The notes under the pieces were generated by a model that saw only the letters and a program-made list of their open reading frames with translations, did no database searches and was not told the DNA's origin. Positions 26,248 to 34,113 of a stretch of DNA of 48,230 bases are shown here, piece by piece. Origin of the DNA: Myxococcales bacterium (lineage in GTDB: Bacteria > Myxococcota_A > Polyangia > Haliangiales > Haliangiaceae); NCBI GenBank assembly GCA_024222395.1, contig JAAEPE010000230.1, positions 1 through 48,230 on the forward strand. The letters run 5' to 3'. The translations under genes were made by a program, and so were the position numbers. The number at the start of each line of letters is the position of its first letter. Positions within the stretch are counted from its first letter, which is position 1.

Positions 26248-27578
26248 GAGGCAACTCCGGTCGTCTGATCTTCGCAGGAGAGATTCCAGTCCTCTATCAA
26301 CAGGTCATCGCCTACTTTGACCCAAGGGCGAGGGCGGGCGGGACGCGGTTTGCCGACCTCTGCGACACTCTGCGCAACTCTCCCCGCGCAGGCGAATTGA
26401 TCTCCGCCTTCAAGCTCAGCTGCAAGGTCTGTGGTTACTTCCGCCAAGCTTTGGGCGCCAGCCTCGACTCGCTCCCGCACTTGCTCACGAAGCGCAGCGT
26501 CTGCATCAAAGACTGGGCCCTGCTTGGGAGGAGTATCCCGCGGTTTGCGCGGCCTGGAAACGGGTGGTGCATCGGGCCGCGCCACCGCTTCGCGCAACAG
26601 GACAATGGACTCGCCACCAGCGACTGCGAGTGCAAAGGAGCGCCCCGCAGTGCCCGCCAGCTGCTCCCTGAGTCGCTGCGTTAGTGCCCTCGATGGGTCC
26701 AGCCTCACCACATCGCGCAAGAAGCGATGCACATATTGGAAGTACTCCGACCAGGCGCTCTGGCGTGCACTTCCCCATGCGACGATCCGGTCAAGTTTGT
26801 CGATGAGTTGATGAGCGATGCTCGCCGCATCCTCTTGGGAAGCGGAAAGCGCACGCTCGAGGATGCCCTGCAAGCTAGCGAGCAACTGCTGACTATCGCG
26901 AAGCAGTAGCTCGTTGAGTTCGCGAAGCGTTAGGCTCGTGGTATCGAGAAGCTCTTGACAGCGGTCTATGGAGCCGAACCAATCCGCGTCGAGGAGACCG
27001 CGAATCGTCTCTTGAAATGCTTCCTGCTGCTGGTCTAGACCGCGCTGTCGCCTCTCTATACCTCGTACCAAGTCGCTGGTGCTCACGCGCAGAGGCGCGA
27101 TAACCATTTCCGCCCAGTCCCCATCGCTCTCGGCCTCTTCGCAATTGCTCTTCACGTCGCGGAGCGCAATTGCCAGGCTTCGCGTAAGAACGCTCAAGCT
27201 CTCCCTGGTCAGAATTTCCTCCTCGAGTAGATTCTCGATGATGGCGGTGGCCAAGCGCGTTAGGGAGTATTCTGGTGCGCGAACGACACCTAGGCCGTCG
27301 ACGCGAGAAAGCATGCGCTGTTCTCTTAGGCGTGCAATGGCTCGGGTGGCACTCTTGGCCAAGGGCTCATCACCGGCAGTCGTCAAGTCGCGAACATGAC
27401 CGAAGACATCCTCGAGTTGGTGTTCGGCAAAGGACGACAACTGGGATGTGGTTGAGCGCAGATGGAGGGCCACGAGAAAGCAAAGGTCCGAGGTGCTGAG
27501 AGCCAAAGAAAGCCCTTGCTGAACCACCGAGTCCACGGCCCCTGCGATGCGCTCGGCGCTGAAGTCCTGGGTACTCAC
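26244..27578 (-). CDS. mukF: Condensin kleisin subunit MukF
   Basis: 444 residues (E. coli 440), GTG start. Matching stretches in the same order as E. coli MukF: an N-terminal winged-helix region (LSTSDLCFLVALHL), the middle helical domain (GLDQQQEAFQETIRGLLDAD, then ELLDTTSLTLRELNELL), DKLDRIVAWGSARQSAWSEY and VHRFLRDVVRLD. The linker and C-terminal winged helix are less similar. MukF bridges the two MukB heads and recruits MukE. It is followed by mukE with a 4-bp overlap, and preceded, 43 bp upstream, by the arsenosugar-type gene set, with which it may share a transcript. Nothing like the JetD nuclease of Wadjet systems is adjacent. Confidence 0.9.
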   Translation of the reverse strand: MSTQDFSAERIAGAVDSVVQQGLSLALSTSDLCFLVALHLRSTTSQLSSFAEHQLEDVFGHVRDLTTAGDEPLAKSATRAIARLREQRMLSRVDGLGVVRAPEYSLTRLATAIIENLLEEEILTRESLSVLTRSLAIALRDVKSNCEEAESDGDWAEMVIAPLRVSTSDLVRGIERRQRGLDQQQEAFQETIRGLLDADWFGSIDRCQELLDTTSLTLRELNELLLRDSQQLLASLQGILERALSASQEDAASIAHQLIDKLDRIVAWGSARQSAWSEYFQYVHRFLRDVVRLDPSRALTQRLREQLAGTAGRSFALAVAGGESIVLLREAVARPDAPPVSRPRKPRDTPPKQGPVFDADAALREQVRERVEAGAQSLAEVTTDLAAELEGGDQFACAGRVAQSVAEVGKPRPARPRPWVKVGDDLLIEDWNLSCEDQTTGVAS

Positions 27579-27621
27579 GGCCGCGGCTCTATAGCCAAAG
27601 GCTGGGCGCTTAGCGAGGCGT

Positions 27622-28950
27622 TTACTTGGTCCGCTGGTAGAAGCTTGCGAGCCGCTCAGGCGAGACCCCGAGCCTGTAGAGAAGGGGAAATGTGTTCATA
27701 AGTACAAGATAGTAGAGCGGTCGCTCCTGGAAACGGCGTCCCGAGACTCGGACCGGGCCAGGAGCCCGCCCCAAGGGGCCTAGCTTGCGAAGTCGCATCG
27801 CGAGCTCCAAATCTTCGAAGAGCGGCAACTCCGGATAGCCAGCGAGATTGAGAAACGTACTGCTGCGCACAAAGATTGCTTGGTCGCCATAGGGCAATTG
27901 GGTGTAGCGGGAGCGCATATCTGCCAGGCGCAGAAAGGGCGCAACCCAGGGCCGATGATATCCCTTCGGATCGTAGTCAGTCACTAGGCGGAACGCGCCG
28001 GCGCGATTGCCTCGGAGAGCTTGGTGTATCTGCTGGCATGCGTCCCCCGGGAGGCGCGCATCCACGTGCAAGAAGAGGAGAATGCCGCCGAAGGCGGCCT
28101 GGGCTCCCGCGTTCATCTGCCGGGCCCTGCCCTTTGCGCTGTGTAGGAGTCTCGCCCCTGATTGTCGCTCCGCGATGGAGATACTCCCATCCGTGCTGCC
28201 GCCATCCACAACGATTACCTCGGCTATGCCCGAAAGCGTCTCGAGATATCCGAGTTGTGACTCGAGTCTCGCCGCTTCATTTAGCGCCGGAATTACGACA
28301 GATACTGCTCGGTTGTCTTCGGAATTCATGAAGTGCCTTGTATGAGGCATCAACGTGGGATTGCGCGTGAGAAATCCCCCTAGAACAGACAAGTCGTCTT
28401 GAACGTCGACATCAAAACGCGCATCGAGAAGGGCGACCGACATGCCTCTCTCCTCCAAGCGACTCTTGGTCGCCGAAAGTGTCTCGGAAGAGCTCCATGG
28501 AAGCCCATCGAGAAGGCCTCTAGAACAGTGCTTGAGCCCAAGGAGGTAGAAACCGCCATCGTGAGAGGGGCCTATCACCGCATCGTGGGTATCTAGAGCG
28601 ATCCTTGCCAGCTCCGCATCCCGCTCACCCAGACCTGGAATATCGGTTCCCACGACCATGGCCGCATCACTGCTTTCGAGAGCACTGGCGAGCACCCGCT
28701 CCATACGCTGCCCCAAATCCCCCTCCCCTTGCGACATGGAGCGCCCCATCGAGAATCGATCCGTGATGGAAGTGGGGACGTCGCCAGTGTGTGCGATGAG
28801 CAGGTCAGTGCTCTGCCAACTATCTAAGGCATCGAGCAAGAGCGCTCGTGCAAGCCGTGCAGCGCCTTGCTCACCGAGGGCGGGGGAGAGTCGTGTTTTT
28901 GCCTTGCCCGAAGACGGCGCCTTCGCAAATAGGCAAACCGTCATGTTCAT
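27622..28950 (-). CDS. Fused DUF2064 (TIGR04282-like) and GT2 (TIGR04283-like) glycosyltransferase
   Basis: 442 residues with two domains. Residues 1-205 form a nucleotidyltransferase-like DUF2064 unit (LFAKAPSSGKAKTRLSPALG, GTDIPGL, GPSHDGGFYLLGL). Residues about 214-442 form a family-2 glycosyltransferase (VSVVIPALNEAARL, VIVVDGGSTDGS, LLFLHVDARLP, PLFEDLELAMRLRKLG). The two domains are usually separate genes beside arsS in arsenosugar-type clusters; here they are one polypeptide joined near residue 205. An internal Met before the second domain could serve as a minor start. The gene overlaps the upstream membrane-protein gene by 4 bp (ATGA). Confidence 0.88.
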   Translation of the reverse strand: MNMTVCLFAKAPSSGKAKTRLSPALGEQGAARLARALLLDALDSWQSTDLLIAHTGDVPTSITDRFSMGRSMSQGEGDLGQRMERVLASALESSDAAMVVGTDIPGLGERDAELARIALDTHDAVIGPSHDGGFYLLGLKHCSRGLLDGLPWSSSETLSATKSRLEERGMSVALLDARFDVDVQDDLSVLGGFLTRNPTLMPHTRHFMNSEDNRAVSVVIPALNEAARLESQLGYLETLSGIAEVIVVDGGSTDGSISIAERQSGARLLHSAKGRARQMNAGAQAAFGGILLFLHVDARLPGDACQQIHQALRGNRAGAFRLVTDYDPKGYHRPWVAPFLRLADMRSRYTQLPYGDQAIFVRSSTFLNLAGYPELPLFEDLELAMRLRKLGPLGRAPGPVRVSGRRFQERPLYYLVLMNTFPLLYRLGVSPERLASFYQRTK

Positions 28951-29672
28951 GCGGGGGGTGCTCCTCGGCTCTCATCAACGGGCGCTCGCAATGCTTGAGC
29001 GGCCCAACGCCCGAGCACGATTGTGACTAGGAGCGTCGCTGCAACTCCAAACCAGAACACCGTGCCTCCCCAAGTGCCACCAAGGTCAGTGCCACTTCCG
29101 ATCTCGCTGAGCTTGCCTAGTGTAGAACCGACCTGTGTGTACAAGAGAATTCCAGGCATCATGCCGACAAGCGATGCCAAGACGTATCCGCGGAGCGACA
29201 CACTTGTGAGCCCCAGGAGGTAGTTGAGAATAGAAAACGGGACGACCGGGGAGAGTCGCAGGAGGAAGACGAGCTTGGCGCCATCTCTGCTGGTGCCATC
29301 GTCGATGGCTCGAAAGACCATGCTCTCCCCGTATTTGCCCTCAACCCACGACCGCAACCAGGCGCGACCAAGAACAAAGGCAAGCGTTGCGCCGACGTTG
29401 CTTGCCCCTAAGACCAAGAGAGCGGCCCAGTACGGCCCATAGAGAAGCCCCGCTGCGATGGTTAGTAAGGATGCGGGCAAGGCGGCGACGGTTGCCAGGA
29501 CGTAGAGCAATGCAAAGAGCACAGCGCCCAGGGGCCCGACTCCATGGATGTACTCGATGACAGCAGAGAGCCAGGTGCGCAGCGACCCCTGGTATACGAA
29601 CGCTGAGACCACGCCAACGAGCAAGAGAAGAAGGAGGAATTTCCTTGTGCGAGACTGCACGTGCTTTCTCAC
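28947..29672 (-). CDS. TVP38/TMEM64 (SNARE-associated, DedA-like) membrane protein
   Basis: About 241 residues from the GTG at 29672, which overlaps the arsS stop codon by 4 bp (GTGA); this start is preferred over one at 29732, which would overlap arsS by 64 bp. Membrane segments: FLLLLLLVGVVSAFVYQG, a region including PLGAVLFALLYVLATVAALP, LTIAAGLLYGPYWAALLVLG, and later ones near VLASLVGMMPGILLY and VFWFGVAATLLVTIVLG. The family motif region FLLRLSPVVPFSILNYLLG is clear. It sits between arsS and the fused transferase, and this trio recurs in arsenosugar-type clusters, which suggests inner-membrane transport or lipid handling. Confidence 0.87.
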   Translation of the reverse strand: MRKHVQSRTRKFLLLLLLVGVVSAFVYQGSLRTWLSAVIEYIHGVGPLGAVLFALLYVLATVAALPASLLTIAAGLLYGPYWAALLVLGASNVGATLAFVLGRAWLRSWVEGKYGESMVFRAIDDGTSRDGAKLVFLLRLSPVVPFSILNYLLGLTSVSLRGYVLASLVGMMPGILLYTQVGSTLGKLSEIGSGTDLGGTWGGTVFWFGVAATLLVTIVLGRWAAQALRAPVDESRGAPPA

Positions 29673-30673
29673 GTATCGAGACGGATCGCGCCACCGCAGC
29701 TCGAACCGGCTCCCGCGGTGCAACCAAAGCAATGCGCGGCAGTCTTGATAGGCGCACCGCGAAGTCCACTAAATGAATCGAGGGTCATGACGTTAAGTGC
29801 GGTGCCATCTGGAGCGAAGGTCGTTGGCAACTCGAGCATTTGATTGAAGTCGCAATCATAGATGCCGCCGTTCCAACCAACATTGACCTGTGAGGTGCAC
29901 ATGAGGCCGTCAACCGTGGTCGGGTTGAAATTCTCGGAAAGCAAGTCCATGTATCCCTCAAGCTCGCCCTCGCGCTGAAGAGAATCGGCGAAGCGATTGA
30001 CCGGAAGATTACTTAGAGTGAGTAGGGATGAGAAGGCAATGCCCATGGCGCCAAGCTCATCTCGGTACTGGGCCTCGAGGGTAGCCTGTGCCGGAGGTAG
30101 GAAGGCGCCGCCAGGGTTGTAGACAAGGTCGAGCTCGAGCCCGCTTCCGGGTTGCCCATAGCCAAAGCCACCCAGAATCCTGAGCGCTGCGATGCTCTTG
30201 TCGAACACCCCCTTGCCCCGCTGCGAGTCGACATTGCCCTCCGAGTAACACGGCAGGCTTGCCACGATGCGTACCGAATGCTCAGCGAGAAATGCAGGAA
30301 GGTCCTGCATGCCCGGCTCAAAGAGCACCGTGAGATTGCAGCGATCGACTACCTCTCGTCCCAGAGCGCGCGCGCGGCTAACCATTGAGCGAAAATTGGC
30401 GTTGAGCTCCGGGGCGCCTCCTGTAATGTCCAAAACCGATGCGCTATCGCATGCCTCGAAGAGCTGTAGAACGCGGGTCGCCACCTCCTCTCTCATGTTC
30501 TCCGTGCGCTTCGGGCCGGCTTCCACGTGGCAGTGGAGGCACGCTTGATTGCACACCTTGCCGACGTTCACTTGCACCGTGTCGATGGCGCGATGCACCA
30601 GTGGCCCGAGCCCCTGTGCGACTAGGCACTTGTCAAACCGCCAGCGTTTTAGAGTTGCGAGTGATTGCTGCAT
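29669..30673 (-). CDS. arsS: Radical SAM/Cys-rich protein ArsS
   Basis: 334 residues. The radical SAM cluster motif is CNQACLHCHVEAGPKR (Cys near 45, 49, 52), followed by VLDITGGAPELN and GREVVDRCNLTVL. The C-terminal DUF3641-type part has MCTSQVNVGWNGGIYDCDFN and ends with a Cys-rich motif (AHCFGCTAGAGSSCGG). ArsS adds a 5'-deoxyadenosyl group to methylated arsenic in arsenosugar biosynthesis. The ATG at 30673 follows AGGAAA; the longer reading frame upstream has no similarity. ArsM, which supplies methylated arsenic, is not in the window. It begins a 4-bp-overlapping series with the TVP38-like and transferase genes. Confidence 0.93.
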   Translation of the reverse strand: MQQSLATLKRWRFDKCLVAQGLGPLVHRAIDTVQVNVGKVCNQACLHCHVEAGPKRTENMREEVATRVLQLFEACDSASVLDITGGAPELNANFRSMVSRARALGREVVDRCNLTVLFEPGMQDLPAFLAEHSVRIVASLPCYSEGNVDSQRGKGVFDKSIAALRILGGFGYGQPGSGLELDLVYNPGGAFLPPAQATLEAQYRDELGAMGIAFSSLLTLSNLPVNRFADSLQREGELEGYMDLLSENFNPTTVDGLMCTSQVNVGWNGGIYDCDFNQMLELPTTFAPDGTALNVMTLDSFSGLRGAPIKTAAHCFGCTAGAGSSCGGAIRLDT

Positions 30674-30799
30674 GGTGAGTTTCCTTGGCGTCGCCCAATT
30701 CCGATTGCTGCGATACCACCCAGTTATTACAAGACGTAGGCGAAAGGCAAAAGTTACATGGAACTGCCGCAACCTCCCGACAATAGCCATGGGAAGGAC

Positions 30800-32403
30800 A
30801 TGAGCGCTGAGCTGCACTCATGCCGCGTGCGCATCTCGAATCTTACTCCTATTGGCATCGCCATAGCGATTTCGGCAGGCTGCTCCTCTTCACCGAATCA
30901 GAGTGCCAACGAGCCGTCCACCGTAGCCAGCGAGCCGAGTGCTACGGAGTTTCGCCTGAGTGAAGCCATGCCACCAAGGGTGTACAGCGACTCGACGGGC
31001 ATAGTGATGCTAGCAACCGATTACGGTAGCGCCTCCGATCATGTCTGGCGAATCGACTACGACGGGTGAGAACACACCTTGGTTCATCAGAATCTCCAAG
31101 AATTAGGCCAAGAGAGGGCTAGCTGGCGATCAGGCTCAACTTTCCTCGCGCGCGTGCCGAGTCAATGGTGAATTCTTGACGAACAGGCCACCAGGGAGTT
31201 TGATGTCGCCGCCTTCATTGCTCTCCACGAGCGCCAGGTCGCTGATGGCTCCCTCGCTGCCTTGGCGAGACTCGACCGCGCCCATCACAAGCAGGTCCAA
31301 ATAGAGAGACTGAAGCGCTTTGCTTCCACTGTGACCAAGAATTGCAAAATTGAAATCCCGTTCGAGATGGACTGGAAGACCGTGCGCTGTGAACAAATGA
31401 GCACCGACACGTCGTGCGGCTCCTTCTTTGAGGCGATTGTCAAAGTTTGCCGCAGAGATCCTATTGCTCGTGACGATATCGCGACCCGAATCAAAAAGAT
31501 GCGATGTTCCCACAGCGATCGAAACGAGCTTCATCTTGCGGACGATGGCACCCTCCAATTCGACGTAAGGTACAGGCAGGGGCCGACAAGGAGAAGGTGT
31601 ATGCCTATCTCGTCGAGACACTGGGCCTCAGGGACGTAGTCCTCCAGGACGAGTGAAAGCGAATCGTAATTGTTGATCCCGATGACTACTACAAGAAGAA
31701 ACCAATCTACGCCGGTGATGAAGAGACACTCTACGAGCTTCGACGAAAGGGAAACACTACCGAGTTCTGGGACCCCTATTCCGAAAGGGGCTACGCACAG
31801 TTCTACAAGAAAGGTCCCGGCTGGACGATCAAGTGCCGAGGCATGGCGCGAGTATTCACGCCTGTATCGCGGAAACGCCGCGATACGATTTTGAAGGAAG
31901 CCAAGCGTAAGGGACCACGCTGGCGTCGCAACGAGTTTGCTCTGGCGCGCGACAACCGCGGCATCTACTACTACGTTGATCGCCTGAGCAGGAGATTTAG
32001 AGGAAAGAGCTTTCGAGTCTTTAAGGGCCCTCGAGGGCAACTGACGGAGACGCCGCTAGTGGACATCGTCGACGATAGCGACGAGCGGCCCATGCAGGAT
32101 TCACCACAGCCTCCGCGCATTGAGACGCGCTTTGAATGGACCGAGCTCGAAACGAGGCTGCCAGAGCCAAGCGCAGACGATCGGGTAGAACTCTACCACG
32201 CCACACGAGCTTGCATTGTGAGTTTCCCTGGACATCTAGAAGCCGATCCGATGCTCCCGAGCCACGAGGCCAGTGAGGACGACAGACTGAGTCTTCTGCA
32301 GTCCATCAAACATCCAGCCGACTTCGAACGTCGTACAGTCTTTGCCCACGGCGATAGGGTTCTGGTAGTGCATCATTGTTTCTGTAAATTGGCCTCGGCG
32401 TGA
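30800..32403 (+). pseudogene. Multiply disrupted lipoprotein gene
   Basis: The frame begins with a lipoprotein signal (ISNLTPIGIAIAISAGCSSS). It stays coding-like but has in-frame TGA at 31067 (after RIDYDG), TGA at 31169 (after VPSQW), a shift of frame near 31565-31580, and TGA at 31654 (after VVLQDE) before running open to 32403. Between the stops it reads as protein: ILDEQATREFDVAAFIALHE, CKIEIPFEMDWKTV, ADKEKVYAYLVETLGLRD, KRIVIVDPDDYYKKKP, DNRGIYYYVDRLSRRFRGK. The intact product would be about 530 residues. Each TGA is one C-to-T change from CGA (Arg). Similar unnamed lipoproteins occur in Myxococcota. The longest open part is 31843-32403. Confidence 0.75.
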
Positions 32404-32544
32404 GCCGCAGGCAATGGTTCACCCTCTTTTTCACCACAAACGAAAGGATGACAGAAACCATGACCCACGAATTTGAACGTAACGGATTACAGGAAGTATT
32501 GGAAAATATTGGCCGCGAAGGGGGGTGTGAGATCGATCTGAGAT
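32404..32544. other. Short AT-richer intergenic stretch next to an IS fragment
   Basis: 141 bp. The plus strand carries a short ORF that could start at 32448 or 32460 (TMTHEFERNGLQEVLENIG) in unusually AT-rich codons and runs into the IS remnant. It could be the beginning of a gene cut by the IS. No function can be assigned. Confidence 0.3.
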
Positions 32545-32877
32545 CTAGGCGGCGCCGCGGATCGCGTCGTAGAACTTTCGAGGACCCGCCGTCCTGTATG
32601 CGGCCCGGAGGTGCGCCATTTGCTCTGCACGAGGCTGGCTCCAGTGCTGTCCAGCGCGCTTCATCCGCTTTAGGAGAACGTGGCGGTGGCCACTCTCGAC
32701 CAATCCTGAGCCATTCATGAATCCCTCATCTCGGAAGAAACGGTATCTCATTCGGTGTTGATGATTCGAGTAGAACCGCTTCAGAGATCGAACCGCCTTT
32801 CGCTTCTTGCCACAACACGAGAATGCAAATCCTTCTAGGTCTATCAGGATCTCGTCAAGTCGACCTTCTGTGAGCAA
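32545..32877 (-). pseudogene. ISKra4-family transposase, C-terminal fragment
   Basis: 110 codons matching the ISKra4 transposase C-terminus (SLKRFYSNHQHRMRYRFF, GSGLVESGHRHVLLKRMK, AGQHWSQPRAEQMAHLRAAY). The N-terminal and most of the catalytic part are absent. It lies between two other broken genes, so it is a relic of an insertion. Terminal inverted repeats were not found. Confidence 0.8.
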
Positions 32878-32881
32878 GCGT

Positions 32882-33364
32882 TCAACTTACTGCTTCCAAA
32901 TTCCTACTGATATTTCATCACCATCAAATACGACTTTTGCGCAATCCACGGCATGTTCGATTGCGTGTGGCCAATCCAGGATCAATTACATCGAGGGCGC
33001 CGACGCAAGGGGAACGGCCTACGGAGACGTAGATGGAGATGGAGATCTGGACATCGTGCAAGGGGTTCGCGGCGGAGGAATACAAGTTCTGCGCAATACC
33101 TCATGTATCTCGTCCGAGTTTCTGAGGCTAGAGGTCTCCCAGTTGGCACAGGCCGTCGGCGCGACTGTCCTGGTCGAGAGCGGTGGTCGAACGCAGATTC
33201 GCGTCATTTCTGCAGGCTCTAGCTACATGTCGAGTGGACCGCCGAGCGCGACATTCGGTCTCTGTGGCGAGAAGGTGGCGGAACGAGTCGAAATCCGATT
33301 CGCCAACGGCGACATCGAGGTCCTACAAGGTGTGCCCGTCGGCGTCCTCCACTTGCGGCGATAG
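32882..33364 (+). pseudogene. FG-GAP/VCBS plus ASPIC/UnbV protein, C-terminal fragment
   Basis: Coding-like from about 32884 to the TAG at 33364. It has one Ca-binding-type repeat (AYGDVDGDGDLDIVQG) followed by an ASPIC/UnbV (CRTAC1-like) domain (FLRLEVSQLAQAVGATVLVE, SSYMSSGPPSATFGLC, VERVEIRFANGDIEVLQG order). Such proteins are large secreted proteins with several repeats upstream; the N-terminal part with signal peptide is lost at the ISKra4 remnant. No start codon fits. Confidence 0.7.
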
Positions 33365-33443
33365 CTCACGCAATTTGCCGAGCCGCCTGCATTGCTCGCG
33401 CGCCAATCTGCATGCGACAGTCCCGAACTCGGAGGACAAAACT

Positions 33444-34070
33444 ATGAGAATGATTCTTGTTGGACCGCCAGGAGCGGGCAAAGGCACTCAAGCCGCCAAA
33501 CTTATTGATACCCACAAAATCCCTCACATCTCGACCGGCGACATGCTGCGTGCGGCAGTCAAAGAAGGCACCGAGATGGGCAAGCAGGCAGATATCGCCA
33601 TGAAGGCTGGCAACCTCGTATCAGACGACGTTGTCATCGGCATGGTCATCGAGCGCATCGCCAAAGAGGACTGCACCGAGGGCTTCATGCTCGACGGCTT
33701 TCCACGTACTCGCCCCCAAGCCGAAGCACTAGATACAGAACTCACCAACGCGGGCGTCAAGCTCGACGTCGTGCTCTTCATTGAAGTGCCCGATGAGCTC
33801 ATCGTCGATCGCATAACGGGCCGTCGTTCGGATCCTGAGACGGGTGCTATCTACCATCTCAAGTTCAACCCGCCACCCGCGGAGTTGGCCGACAAGGTGG
33901 TGCAGCGCAAAGACGATACTGAAGAGGCATGCATCGCTCGTCTCAAGAAATATCACTCAGAGACCGCGCCCATTATCCCATTCTACGAAGAACATGGGCT
34001 CATTCGCAGAGTCGACGGCAATGCCGCACCCGACGAGGTGACGGCGCGCATCAAGAGCGCTCTGGCCTAA
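33444..34070 (+). CDS. adk: Adenylate kinase
   Basis: 208 residues. Catalyses ATP + AMP to 2 ADP in the cytosol. It has the P-loop GPPGAGKGTQ (residues 7-16), the AMP-binding HISTGDMLRAA, DGFPRTRPQAEAL and a long LID region around TGRRSDPETGAIYHLKFNPP without zinc cysteines. The ATG at 33444 follows a strong GGAGG at 33431-33435. leuS starts 43 bp downstream on the same strand. The gene is intact although its upstream neighbours are debris. Confidence 0.97.
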   Translation: MRMILVGPPGAGKGTQAAKLIDTHKIPHISTGDMLRAAVKEGTEMGKQADIAMKAGNLVSDDVVIGMVIERIAKEDCTEGFMLDGFPRTRPQAEALDTELTNAGVKLDVVLFIEVPDELIVDRITGRRSDPETGAIYHLKFNPPPAELADKVVQRKDDTEEACIARLKKYHSETAPIIPFYEEHGLIRRVDGNAAPDEVTARIKSALA

Positions 34071-34113
34071 AGGCCTCGGCAGCAGCAGTACACGCGAGAC
34101 CTAGGCAAAGAAT

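Noticed and set aside
23832..27578. Wadjet (JetABCD) or MksBEF defence system
   Set aside because: The proteins match canonical MukF/MukE/MukB motifs and no JetD-like nuclease gene is adjacent.
31136..31621. 161-codon minus-strand ORF opposite the disrupted lipoprotein gene
   Set aside because: The plus-strand reading has clear protein-like segments (for example CKIEIPFEMDWKTV) that continue across the lesions; the minus ORF is a shadow.
31067..31656. Reassignment of TGA to an amino acid
   Set aside because: TGA ends several intact genes in the window (the TPR/HEAT gene, arsS, mukF, the TVP38-like gene) and Trp is encoded by TGG, so the standard bacterial code holds.
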